Shown: positions 7,559-15,721 of the stretch, one piece after another | How positions within the stretch are numbered: position 1 is the first letter of the stretch | Layout: each line of letters opens with the position of its first letter | DNA from: an uncultured Dehalococcoidia bacterium | GTDB taxonomy: Bacteria; Chloroflexota; Dehalococcoidia; Lucifugimonadales; Australimonadaceae | Direction: 5' to 3' | NCBI GenBank assembly: GCA_958295525.1 | Contig: OY282355.1 | Location: 843,504-907,503 of the forward strand | DNA length: 64,000 bases | The notes under the pieces: generated by a model | What the model was told of the DNA's origin: nothing | What the model saw: only the letters and a program-made list of their open reading frames with translations | Databases searched by the model: none | Position numbers and translations under genes: made by a program

Positions 7559-9238
7559 ATGATCCCTACCCCCAACGTCCCATTCGCGCAATACCGCGAC
7601 GACCCCGTCGCCTTCGTCCGCGACGTCCTCCCCGACGCCGGAGCGCCCTACGCCAAGCAGCGCGACATCCTCGAACTCCTCGCCCACCAACGCCACGTCT
7701 CCGTCGTCGGTTGCTACGCCTCCGGCAAAGACTGGACCGCCGCCCGCGCCGTCCTCTGGTGGCTCGAAACCCGCCCCCACGCCAAAGTCGTCGTCACCGG
7801 CCCAACCCAGCGCCAAGTCGAGGAGATCGTCTGGCGCGAAATGCGGATCGCCTACAAAGCCGCGTCCGTCCCCCTCTCCGGCAAAATGCTCCGCCGACGC
7901 TACGAAATCGACGACGACCGCTTCGCCATCGGATTCTCCACCAACAGGCCGGAGAACCTGCAGGGCTTCCACTCCCCCAACCTGATGGTCGTGGTCACCG
8001 AAGCCCACGCGATGAGGCCCGACTTCGAGGAAGCCCTCAGGCGCCTCAACCCCACTCGCGTCCTCCTCACCGGCAACGCCCTCTCCTCCACCGGCGAGTT
8101 CTACGAGTCGCACCGCGCCGGACGAGGCCGCTACCGCCGCGTCCGAATCTCCGCTTACGACACGCCCGTCTTCACCGGCGAGCCTATCGACGTGCCCGGC
8201 CTGATGACGGAGACCGACATCGCCGAGCGCGAGGAGGACTACGGCGCCGACCATCCGCTCTATCTGGCCGGCGTGCTCGCGCTGTTCCCCGACGCGCAGG
8301 ACGATTCGCTCATCGGGCGCCAGGCCGTCGAAGACGCGATGGAGGAGTCGGCGCCGGCGGGCGAGGGCGCGCCTACGGAAGATGAGGACGCCCGCGAGCC
8401 CGTCTACATCGGCGTCGACGTCGCGCGGTTCGGATTCGACAAGTCGGCGCTCGTGGCAAGGCGCGGGCAGCGCGTCATCGCGTCCAAAGCGTTCACAAAG
8501 ATGGACACGATGCGGCTTGCCTACGAGGCGACGGAGATGGCGCGTGAACTCAACGCGGAGGCGGTGTTCGTGGACGAAACCGGCGTCGGCGGGGGCGTCG
8601 TTGACCGTCTGCGCGAGTTGGGCTCGCCCGTCCACGGCGTGCAATTCGGCGGGAAGGCGCCGCATCGCGCAAGGTTCGCCAACCTCCGCTCCGAGATCTT
8701 CTGGGAGTTGCGCCGCCTCCTGAACGACCGCCTCATCGCCTTGCCGAACGACGATCACCTCGCGGGGCAACTGCTGTCGTTCCGCTACGACGTGTCGAGT
8801 TCCGGGCAAGTGCGGTTGGAGAGCAAGAAGGATATGCGCGGGCGCGGCCTGCCGTCGCCGGACAAAGCCGACGCGCTTGCGATGGCGTTTATGCGCCCGC
8901 CGTCCCTCCAGATTTGGACGGGCAACGAGCCCTTCCTGCGCTCGCCGCGCCTGCCTGCCGGCGTCCCCCTCCCTCCGCGCTCCGCCCCCCATGGGGATCA
9001 TCATTCCCGCGTAGGCGGGAATCCAGGAATCCAGGACGCAGACGGCGCCTCGCCGCCCAACGGCGCCGCAAGTGCGGACGGCGCCGAGGCGCCTCATGAC
9101 CGTCATTCCCGCGAAGGCGGGAATCCCGCATCCCCGTCCCCCAACGGCGCATCCGCATCCCCTGACGCGGAAGCGGAAGCCGCAGCCGCAGCCGCCTACG
9201 CCGAGGAAATCGCCCGCAACAGGTTCTTCGTAGGATGA
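7559..9238 (+). CDS. lone terminase-large-subunit-like ATPase/nuclease, repeats in frame
   Basis: A 559-residue protein resembling phage terminase large subunits (DNA-packaging ATPase plus RNase H-fold nuclease). N-terminal ATPase: Walker-A-like GCYASGKDWTAA (about residue 51) and Walker-B-like LMVVVTEAHA (about 143-152), then LLTGNALSSTGEFYES as a coupling motif. C-terminal nuclease: GVDVARFGFDKSAL (about 283) and AVFVDETGVGGGVVDRL, with DKADALAMAF near its end. ATG 7559 follows AAAGGAGG at 7541-7548; the open frame upstream is repeat read-through. The tail (about 480-525) includes two IR units translated in frame as HSRVGGNP and HSREGGNP. No portal, capsid or integrase genes are nearby, so it is not part of a recognisable prophage. 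Confidence 0.82.
   Translation: MIPTPNVPFAQYRDDPVAFVRDVLPDAGAPYAKQRDILELLAHQRHVSVVGCYASGKDWTAARAVLWWLETRPHAKVVVTGPTQRQVEEIVWREMRIAYKAASVPLSGKMLRRRYEIDDDRFAIGFSTNRPENLQGFHSPNLMVVVTEAHAMRPDFEEALRRLNPTRVLLTGNALSSTGEFYESHRAGRGRYRRVRISAYDTPVFTGEPIDVPGLMTETDIAEREEDYGADHPLYLAGVLALFPDAQDDSLIGRQAVEDAMEESAPAGEGAPTEDEDAREPVYIGVDVARFGFDKSALVARRGQRVIASKAFTKMDTMRLAYEATEMARELNAEAVFVDETGVGGGVVDRLRELGSPVHGVQFGGKAPHRARFANLRSEIFWELRRLLNDRLIALPNDDHLAGQLLSFRYDVSSSGQVRLESKKDMRGRGLPSPDKADALAMAFMRPPSLQIWTGNEPFLRSPRLPAGVPLPPRSAPHGDHHSRVGGNPGIQDADGASPPNGAASADGAEAPHDRHSREGGNPASPSPNGASASPDAEAEAAAAAAYAEEIARNRFFVG
8998..9131. repeat. two IR units inside the terminase-like reading frame
   Basis: IR units at about 8999-9022 and 9102-9125 lie inside the coding sequence and keep the frame, encoding a linker-like Ala/Gly/Asp/Pro-rich tail. 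Confidence 0.9.
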
Positions 9239-9257
9239 GCGCCGCGCCGGACAATAA

Positions 9258-9560
9258 CCGTCATTCCCGCGTAGGCGGGAATCCCGCATCCCATAACGCC
9301 TCGCCCGCAAACGACGGCGCAAGTGCGGACGGCGCCTCGCCAGACAGTAACCGTCATTCCCGCGCAGGCGGGAATCCAGGGGCGCGCAAGCGCCGGACGG
9401 GGCGCGCAGCGCCCCGTCTCCAAACCACCCCACGCGCCGCGTCATTCCCGCAAAAGCGGGAACCTACTGGGAGCGCATCCACGCGCCCTGCCCTGCGCGA
9501 GGCGGCATCCGCCGCCCGCATCCTGGATTCCCGCGTAGGCGGGAACCGCCCCGCCCATCC
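9258..9560. repeat. IR units and composite repeat downstream of terminase gene
   Basis: The 398-base gap between the terminase-like gene and the ABC transporter holds IR units near 9258, 9353, 9439 and 9525. The segment 9352-9478 is a clean composite element: IR unit, GGCGCGCAAGCGCC hairpin, GGGGCGCGCAGCGCCCC hairpin, CACGCGCCGCGTC, a second IR unit with a GCAAAAGC centre, then CCTACTGGG. A TACAAT box at 9594-9599 follows. Confidence 0.88.
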
Positions 9561-9636
9561 TCGCCTCTCTCCCCCTAGCGCCGCAATATCCTATACAATG
9601 CTCTCGCGCAGCAACCAGCGCCCCAGGAGGCATCAG

Positions 9637-10344
9637 TTGTCCGACATCATAGCCGCGCGCGGCGTGGTCAAAACGTACCATGCCGGCGAAATAGAAGTTC
9701 ACGCCCTCCAGGGCATAGACCTCCAAATCCCCAAAGGCCAGATGGTCGCCGTGATGGGCCCGTCCGGCTCCGGCAAAACGACCCTCCTCAACACCTTCTC
9801 CGGCATAGACGACGTCAGCGGGGGCGAGGTGTTCATAGACGGCGCGTCCATCCACGCGATGTCCGACCGCGAGCGCACCCGCTTCCGCGCCTCCAGCATG
9901 GGCTTCGTCTTTCAGTCCTACAACCTGCTGCCCGTGCTCACCGGCGCGGAGAACGTCGAACTTCCGCTGCTTCTCGCGGGCTGGGGCGCGGCGAAAGCGC
10001 GGGCCCGCGCCCTCGAGATGCTGGATATGGTCGAACTCGCCGATCAGGCCGGGAAGCGCCCCGCCGAAATGTCGGGCGGCCAGCAGCAACGCATCACCAT
10101 CGCCCGCTCCCTCGTCAACGACCCCGCCATCGTCTGGGCCGACGAGCCCACGGGCGCCCTCGACAGCGAAACCGGAACGCACATAATGGACCTCCTCTGC
10201 AGCCTCAACGCCGAGCGCGCCCAAACGTTCGTCCTGGTGACCCACGACTCCACCGTCGCGTCACGCGCGGGACGCCTCGTCAGAATGCGCGACGGCCACG
10301 TCGAGAGCGACGAAATGATCACCGCCGACGGCGCGGGGCGGTAG
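9637..10344 (+). CDS. MacB/LolD-type ABC transporter ATP-binding protein
   Basis: 235-residue ATPase of the MacB/LolD (type VII ABC) family, which powers FtsX-like permeases. Walker A GPSGSGKTTLLN, Q-loop FVFQSYNLLPVLTG, signature MSGGQQQR, Walker B IVWADEPTGALDS and H-loop LVTHD are all intact. The TTG at 9637 is preferred as start because AGGAGG at 9625-9630 lies 6 bases upstream and the protein then has the family length; an in-frame ATG at 9598 overlaps the TACAAT box. The permease gene starts 3 bases after the stop, so they form one transporter. Confidence 0.9.
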   Translation: MSDIIAARGVVKTYHAGEIEVHALQGIDLQIPKGQMVAVMGPSGSGKTTLLNTFSGIDDVSGGEVFIDGASIHAMSDRERTRFRASSMGFVFQSYNLLPVLTGAENVELPLLLAGWGAAKARARALEMLDMVELADQAGKRPAEMSGGQQQRITIARSLVNDPAIVWADEPTGALDSETGTHIMDLLCSLNAERAQTFVLVTHDSTVASRAGRLVRMRDGHVESDEMITADGAGR

Positions 10345-10347
10345 GCG

Positions 10348-13300
10348 ATGGAATCCCTCTTCGGCGTCCCCGTCGGCCCCCTCACCGTCGCCCTCTCCGT
10401 CGTTTTCGCCGTCGCGCTGGCCGTCACCGCCTTCTTCGCCGTCCGGAGCCCCGTCGTCTTCAAGATGGCCCTCCGGAACATCCCGCGGCGGCGCGCCCAA
10501 ACCGTCCTCATCGTGCTCGGCCTGATGCTGGCGACTCTCCTCTTCTCCGCGTCGTTCGCCACCGGCGACACGCTCACCCGCTCCTTCCGCGCCCAGGCCG
10601 TCCAGCAACTCGGACTCCTTGACGTCCTCGTCTCCTTCGAAGAGCAGGACCCATCCGGCGCGCCCGCGCCCTTCCCGCAGGAAGCCGCCGACGCCGTCCG
10701 CAATGCGACGGCGAACGCTCCGGTGGACGCCGTCGCCCCCGTCCTCAGCGTTCACGCGCCCGCCGTCTCTCCCTCCTCCCGCCGCAACCTGCCCGTCGTC
10801 GCCGTGCTGGGGATCGACCCCGCCTACGCAGGCGGCTTCGGCGCCTACCGCGGCGCGGACGGGCGCGAACTCGCCGTCGGCGACCTATCGTCCGGCGAGG
10901 CGCACCTCAGCGACGACGCGGCGAGCGAACTGCGCGCCGAGCCCGGCGACGAATTCGCCGTCTACCTCGATCAAACCCCCGTAACGCTCCGGGTGGCGGG
11001 CGTGTTCACGGAGGGCGGCAGTTCCCACTCCCCCGCGCCCCAAGCCGTGATGCGCCTCGCCGACGCGCAGGAAATCCTCGGCGAGCAGGGCAAGATCAAC
11101 TACGTCTACGTCTCCGTGAACGGCGGGCCCATCGCGGGCGGAACGAACGAGGCCAACACCCAGGCCGCGCTCGAATCGTTCGCGGACGTCCGTTCCGAGC
11201 GCGGCCTCGAGTCCAACGCCGTCAAGGAGGACGCCATAGAGGCAGCCGACGCCCAGGGCGCGGGCATCGCCAACTTCTTCCTCATCTTCGGCGCCTTCTC
11301 CATTATGGCCGGCATTCTCCTGATCGCCCTCATCTTCGTGATGCTCGCCGCCGAGCGCAAACGGGAACTCGGCATCGCCCGGGCGGTGGCGGCCCAGCGC
11401 TCGCACGTCGTCCGCCTCTTCACGTTCGAGGGCGCCGTCTACTCGCTCCTCGCCGCCGCCGTCGGCAGCGGGCTCGGCGTGGTCGTCGGCCTCCTGATGG
11501 TGCGGATTATGGCCGCCGCCTTCGGAGCCGCCGTCGAAGGGCTGACCATCTCGTTCTCCTTCCGCTGGCAGAGCCTCGTGCTCGCCTACACGCTTGGAAT
11601 GGTCGTCACCTACGTCGTCGTCATCCTCTCCGCCTGGCGCGTCAGCGCCCTCAACATTGTCCGCGCCGTCCGCGACATCCCGGAGCCGCCCCACGAAGGC
11701 CACCGCATCCGCGAGTGGTGGGCGGGCGCCTGCGTTCCCTACGCGAACGGCTGGCGCGACCTCCTCCGCTTCCGCGTCCACCGAACGCTCGCCTTCTGGC
11801 TCCTCGCAGGCCCGTGGGCGTTCGCCAAACTCGCGGGCGCGCTCTTTATGTCCGGCTATCTGATGACGCTCGCCGGCGGCTGGCTCGTCAACGGAGGCAT
11901 CGAATCGGAGCAAGAATGGCAGTTCCTGCTCGGGCTCTCGCTCGTCTGCATCGGCGTTCCCTTCGTGCTCCGCCACGCCTTCCGCGTCTCCGAGCGGCTC
12001 GTCTACACCGCCGCCGGCGCGCTCCTCATCGCCCTTTGGATGGTGGACTGGAACTGGCAGGCGCTCGGCGTGCCCGAACTGCAGGCCGGTATCCAAATCT
12101 TCATCGTCTCCGCAGGCGCGCTCGTCATCGGCGCGATCTGGATCGTGATGTACAACTCGCGCTTCCTGGCCAGCGCCGCGACCGCCGTGATGGGCAGGGG
12201 CGCGCTCTCCCCCGTCATCCGCACCGCCGTCGCCTACCCGATGGCCAGTATGTTCCGCACCGGAATGACCCTGTCGATGTTCTCGCTCGTCATCTTCACC
12301 CTCACCGTCGTCGCCTTCATCAGCGCGGCGTTCGGCTCCGCTTTCAACGACACCCGGCGCGCGTCGGGCGGCTTCGACATCGCCGCGAGCGTCAGTTTCT
12401 CCAACCCCATTTCCGACATCGGCGCCCGCATCGAGGCGTCTCCGAATCTCGACCGCAGCGAATTCGTCGCAATAGGCGGCGTCGGCGGCCTCCCCGTCCG
12501 CATCCGGCAGGCCGGCACGGAGCAGGAGGCGCAAGACTGGTTCGTGACCGGGGTGGACCGCGCCTACGCCGAACACACGACGCACGGCTTCAGCCTAATG
12601 GACGACCGCTACGCGACCGCCCGCGACGTCTGGCTCGCCCTCGCCGGAGACGAGAACGCCGCCGTCGTCAGGTCAACCCTCATCCCCGGGTCGGGCGGCC
12701 CCGGCGGCCCGCAACTCGACTTCCAATTGGAAGGCGTCTCGCTGACCGACGACCAACTGCCCGAGGTCTACGTGGAGGTCGCCCCGCATTCCGCAATGTC
12801 CGCCCTGTCGGGGGAAACGGCGCCGCGCTTCCGCGTCATCGGCGTTATTGACGACGGCGCCGTCTTCGCCGCCGACTTCACGGGCGGCGCGGGCGGCCCC
12901 GGCGTCACCGTGATCACCGGCCAGCAAGCCCTCGCGGAAGTCGCCGGAACGGACTTGCCGCTCACCGGCTACGACTTCACGCTGAGCGACCCCGCCCGCG
13001 CAGAAGACCTCGCCATCGCGGTCGAGGACGAATTCGTCGAGAACGGGCTGGACGCGATCGACCTCGCCAGCACGCTGCGGAGTTTCAACTCCGCCTCGAA
13101 CACCTTCTTCCAACTCCTGCAAGGCTTTATGGGGCTTGGCCTCGTCGTGGGGATCGCGGCGCTTGGGGTCATCGCGGCGCGCTCCGTCGTCGAGCGGCGC
13201 GTTCAGATCGGCGTGCTCCGCGCCGTTGGCTTCCGCGCCGGAATGGTGCAAATCGCGTTCCTGCTGGAATCGTCGTTCATCGCGCTGCTCGGCATCGCCG

Positions 13301-13506
13301 TCGGGCTCGCGCTTGGATTCGGCCTCTCCGCGGGCATCATCAACCAGATCGGCGAGACGACTCCGGGCATCTCCTACATCATTCCCTGGACGACGATCTC
13401 CATCGTCGTGGGCGTCGGCTTCTTCGCCTCGCTCCTCACCACCTACCTGCCTGCGCGGCAAGCCTCCCGCATCTACCCCGCCGAGGCCCTCCGCTCCGAC
13501 GAATAG
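10348..13506 (+). CDS. FtsX-family ABC transporter permease, large double-domain form
   Basis: 1052-residue permease. A first membrane helix (about 10-32) is followed by the FtsX-family entry RNIPRRRAQTVLIVLGLMLA, an extracytoplasmic MacB-type domain (about 80-300), three helices with AAERKRELGIARAVAAQRSHV (about 335-352), a central membrane region with several helices (about 490-600), a second RTAVAYPMASMFRTGMTLSM entry with a second extracytoplasmic domain, and a final FtsX domain with VVERRVQIGVLRAVGFRAGMV (about 945) and two helices. The double FtsX layout is typical of lipid/peptide exporters in Gram-positive and Chloroflexota-type cells. Substrate is not predictable. It is coupled to the ATPase just upstream. 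Confidence 0.88.
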   Translation: MESLFGVPVGPLTVALSVVFAVALAVTAFFAVRSPVVFKMALRNIPRRRAQTVLIVLGLMLATLLFSASFATGDTLTRSFRAQAVQQLGLLDVLVSFEEQDPSGAPAPFPQEAADAVRNATANAPVDAVAPVLSVHAPAVSPSSRRNLPVVAVLGIDPAYAGGFGAYRGADGRELAVGDLSSGEAHLSDDAASELRAEPGDEFAVYLDQTPVTLRVAGVFTEGGSSHSPAPQAVMRLADAQEILGEQGKINYVYVSVNGGPIAGGTNEANTQAALESFADVRSERGLESNAVKEDAIEAADAQGAGIANFFLIFGAFSIMAGILLIALIFVMLAAERKRELGIARAVAAQRSHVVRLFTFEGAVYSLLAAAVGSGLGVVVGLLMVRIMAAAFGAAVEGLTISFSFRWQSLVLAYTLGMVVTYVVVILSAWRVSALNIVRAVRDIPEPPHEGHRIREWWAGACVPYANGWRDLLRFRVHRTLAFWLLAGPWAFAKLAGALFMSGYLMTLAGGWLVNGGIESEQEWQFLLGLSLVCIGVPFVLRHAFRVSERLVYTAAGALLIALWMVDWNWQALGVPELQAGIQIFIVSAGALVIGAIWIVMYNSRFLASAATAVMGRGALSPVIRTAVAYPMASMFRTGMTLSMFSLVIFTLTVVAFISAAFGSAFNDTRRASGGFDIAASVSFSNPISDIGARIEASPNLDRSEFVAIGGVGGLPVRIRQAGTEQEAQDWFVTGVDRAYAEHTTHGFSLMDDRYATARDVWLALAGDENAAVVRSTLIPGSGGPGGPQLDFQLEGVSLTDDQLPEVYVEVAPHSAMSALSGETAPRFRVIGVIDDGAVFAADFTGGAGGPGVTVITGQQALAEVAGTDLPLTGYDFTLSDPARAEDLAIAVEDEFVENGLDAIDLASTLRSFNSASNTFFQLLQGFMGLGLVVGIAALGVIAARSVVERRVQIGVLRAVGFRAGMVQIAFLLESSFIALLGIAVGLALGFGLSAGIINQIGETTPGISYIIPWTTISIVVGVGFFASLLTTYLPARQASRIYPAEALRSDE

Positions 13507-13528
13507 GCGCCGCCCCCCGCCTACGCGG

Positions 13529-13556
13529 TTCCCGCGCAGGCGGGAATCTCGCCCCC
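13529..13556. repeat. single IR unit upstream of duplicated promoter module
   Basis: One IR unit lies directly before the promoter module at 13572-13601. The same arrangement recurs at 16827-16896. Confidence 0.8.
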
Positions 13557-13571
13557 TGACGCGGCAGCGCG

Positions 13572-13601
13572 TTGCGGAGCGCGCCCCGCCTGCGGTACCC
13601 T
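13572..13601 (+). promoter_or_regulatory. promoter of DUF5678/retropepsin pair (copy 1 of duplicated module)
   Basis: TTGCGG (13572-13577), an 18-base spacer and TACCCT (13596-13601), followed 27 bases later by ATG 13629. The whole segment from the preceding IR unit to the first codons is nearly identical to 16831-16946, where the -10 box reads TATGCT. Confidence 0.55.
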
Positions 13602-13628
13602 GAGCGAAACGGCCACGCGAGGCGACCA

Positions 13629-14000
13629 ATGACGACGACGAAGCGCAAGGCGACTGCAAGCAGCATCCCGCCCGACGCCGACCCAGGCGTCCCGCCCGAC
13701 GTGCACGCGCTCCTCATGGCGAATCCGCCCAGCGAAGAGGAAAAGGCGCAGTGGCTGGAGAATATGCGCCAGTCGCGCCGCGACGACCTCTACCTCGACA
13801 GCATCAAGGAGCGCGTCCTCGCTGAGCGCGGCGACTGCTGGATCGCGGCCTACAAAGGCGAAGTCGTGGCGCAGGCGGACACGTGGCAAGCCCTCTACGA
13901 CTCCCTCGACGAGCAGGGCATCCCCCGCGACAAGGCCGTCCGTCGGCATTTCCAGAAGGAACCGAGGCCGATCAAGACGAGCCGCTGGCGATGGCGATAG
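13629..14000 (+). CDS. DUF5678-like small protein
   Basis: 123-residue protein. The N-terminal half is polar and probably disordered. The C-terminal part, ERGDCWIAAYKGEVVAQADTWQALYDSLDEQGIPRDKAV, matches the pattern of DUF5678 (W-x-A-x-x-x-G-E-V-x-A followed by a helix and GIP), a small domain of unknown function. ATG 13629 is chosen because the frame upstream is repeat and promoter sequence. It overlaps the next gene by 10 bases, so the two products are probably made together; such small-protein plus protease-fold pairs may act as regulator and effector, which is an inference. Confidence 0.72.
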   Translation: MTTTKRKATASSIPPDADPGVPPDVHALLMANPPSEEEKAQWLENMRQSRRDDLYLDSIKERVLAERGDCWIAAYKGEVVAQADTWQALYDSLDEQGIPRDKAVRRHFQKEPRPIKTSRWRWR

Positions 14001-14470
14001 AAGGGCGCTGGGAGAGGAAGTACTCCGAGCCTGCTCCGCATGTCGATGGGTACGTCAAGATAGCCCGGCTAGGAGTCGCAGGCGACGTGCGCTTCCTGGT
14101 CGACACCGGCGCGGACGCGACGTCGCTTCAGCCGGATGATGCGCGCGCTCTACGCATCGACCCAAGCCAACTCACGCCGCAAGTTTTCGTCGAGAGCGTC
14201 GGAGGACTGGCTTCCTATATGCGGGAGCCTGCCTCCGTCTGGTTGTTCGATGCGGCCGCTAACGCTTGGCGCATCTTCGCCATTATGATCGAAATCTACG
14301 CTGGAGAGGAAGACGACGGCGAGATCCCCTCCTTGCTTGGCCTCGACGTGCTCAACCGCTGCCGGTGCGCTATAGACGCCTCCGCCGGAAGCGTGTTGCT
14401 GGATCCGGTAATCGTGGACGAGGCCAGCGGCTCCGTCTACTACCCGCCATCCGTTCGGCGATTGGGCTAG
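13991..14470 (+). CDS. retropepsin-like aspartic protease
   Basis: 159-residue single-domain protein. The hallmark is FLVDTGADATSL at about residues 36-47, the D-T-G-A active-site loop of clan AA aspartic proteases, with the later hydrophobic-hydrophobic-G element in SLLGLDVLNRCRCAID (about 117-132). As in retroviral proteases a dimer would supply both aspartates. No signal peptide or membrane anchor is present, so it is probably cytoplasmic. The start overlaps the DUF5678 gene by 10 bases. Natural substrate unknown; the partner protein is the obvious candidate. Confidence 0.8.
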   Translation: MAIEGRWERKYSEPAPHVDGYVKIARLGVAGDVRFLVDTGADATSLQPDDARALRIDPSQLTPQVFVESVGGLASYMREPASVWLFDAAANAWRIFAIMIEIYAGEEDDGEIPSLLGLDVLNRCRCAIDASAGSVLLDPVIVDEASGSVYYPPSVRRLG

Positions 14471-14480
14471 CGCAACCCCC

Positions 14481-15314
14481 CTACCCCACCTCGATCACGA
14501 TCCGGCAATGGTCGCTCGGCCCCCACACCTTCGGATCGTTCATCGCATGCACGCGCACGCTCTCATCGAAGCCGCGCGACGTGAACACATAGTCGAGTTG
14601 GTTCTGTGCGGTTTCAGGCGTCTGGCGATTCGTGTGGAAAGTCGGGACATTACAAGTTGAAAGCGGAACGTCAGGGGACGGAGGATCCGCCTTCCTGCCG
14701 CCGTCGCCCGCCCGAGGGCCTACGAACTCCATGCCGATGGCGGTCATCCGGTCGAAAATCGTTTGCGCCCGGGCAGGCGTCTCCAGCGTGCTCTCTTCCC
14801 TCGCCCCGTAGATTGTGTTGAGGTCGCCCGCCGCGATGATGCGAGGCGCCTTTGGCCAGCCGCCGATGAACCCGGAGAGGTCGGATATGATGCGGTGCAC
14901 GGACGCATCGGAATATATGGTTTCGTTGTCAGCGTGCGGGTGCGGGGACTGCCAGCGCCCGTACATCGAAACGACGATGAACGGGTCGCCTTCCTTCAGC
15001 GGCGTCACTCGCGCCGCCGCGAGCGTCGCGGGGTCGCTGACCGCGATTTCGTTTTCCTCTACGCTCAGTACGGGAAGATGAACAGGGTCGAACCACTCGA
15101 CCTTGACGCGGTCAGGACGGAGGTTGGCGACCGCCGGCCAACGGTCGCACTCGGCCCAATCCCAATGCCGATCGCTCCCGCCAAGCGCGCCTGTCATTTG
15201 CGCCGCCGCGCCCTGCCCCACTTCCTGCAGAAGCGCAACGTCTGCGCCCATCGTTTGGAGCGCGGGGTAAGCATCCGGACTCCTGTTGATGTTCCAGCAC
15301 ACGATCTTGGTCAA
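14481..15314 (-). CDS. endonuclease/exonuclease/phosphatase family protein
   Basis: 277-residue EEP-superfamily metal hydrolase. Conserved elements: CWNINRS at the N-terminus (Asn metal ligand), ALLQEVG (Glu metal ligand), VVSMYGRW, IIAAGDLNTIYG (Asp-Leu-Asn) and the C-terminal DYVFTSRGF and GPSDHCRIVIEV (Asp-His pair). The family includes DNA-repair nucleases and phosphodiesterases; the substrate cannot be told. The start is TTG at 15314, preceded at good spacing by AAGGAG. It lies 18 bases after the YgiT-type gene on the same strand, so they are probably co-transcribed, and it converges with the retropepsin gene. Confidence 0.85.
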   Translation of the reverse strand: MTKIVCWNINRSPDAYPALQTMGADVALLQEVGQGAAAQMTGALGGSDRHWDWAECDRWPAVANLRPDRVKVEWFDPVHLPVLSVEENEIAVSDPATLAAARVTPLKEGDPFIVVSMYGRWQSPHPHADNETIYSDASVHRIISDLSGFIGGWPKAPRIIAAGDLNTIYGAREESTLETPARAQTIFDRMTAIGMEFVGPRAGDGGRKADPPSPDVPLSTCNVPTFHTNRQTPETAQNQLDYVFTSRGFDESVRVHAMNDPKVWGPSDHCRIVIEVG

Positions 15315-15332
15315 CGGCGTCTCCTTCCCGCC

Positions 15333-15566
15333 CTACGAGGCGAAGTCGAGCGTATCCATGCGGGTGGACTCCGCAGGCGCGGCGCCGCTGCGAATGAGCG
15401 CGCGCGTCCGTTCCGTCGTCTCGCGAGTGAAGACGGGCTCGCCGCAGCGGGCGCACACGGTCGACGGGATTCCCCGCACAAGGACGTATCGCCCGTCAAC
15501 GTGGAAGACCTTCTCCACGTTGTCCTCGCGGCTCTTCTCGTGGCGGCAGACCGCGCATACGAACAT
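15333..15566 (-). CDS. YgiT/MqsA-type zinc-finger protein
   Basis: 77-residue protein with two CxxC knuckles, CAVCRHE and CARCGEPVF, spaced as in the N-terminal zinc domain of MqsA (YgiT) antitoxins. The DNA-binding HTH half of MqsA is absent, as in the many stand-alone YgiT-type proteins next to DUF4258 toxins. The internal ATG at 15566 is taken because GTAAGGAGACGTTG precedes it; a GTG at 15596 would add 10 residues. No DUF4258 or MqsR-like toxin is visible, so it may be an orphan or the partner of the downstream EEP gene. Confidence 0.75.
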   Translation of the reverse strand: MFVCAVCRHEKSREDNVEKVFHVDGRYVLVRGIPSTVCARCGEPVFTRETTERTRALIRSGAAPAESTRMDTLDFAS

Positions 15567-15626
15567 CAACGTCTCCTTACCGTATCGGCTATCCACTCAT
15601 CGGTTCGTAGATTGTACCCGCCCTAC

Positions 15627-15721
15627 TGAGGCCTTTGCATACCCCAAACCGCCTAGACAGGAATCCGGCAGGGCGGCGTGAAAGCGCCGCTCCGCTCTCA
15701 CCCCACGCGCCACGTCATTCC
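15627..15721. repeat. second repeat family, copy 1
   Basis: About 85 bases starting CTACTGAGGCCTTTGCATAC and running into a CACGTCATTCC end are repeated at 17054-17150 with few differences. This copy ends exactly where the IS481 element begins. Confidence 0.85.

Noticed and set aside
7559-9238. Prophage remnant
   Set aside because: Apart from the terminase-like gene there is no portal, head, tail, lysis or integrase gene nearby, so only a lone gene is reported.
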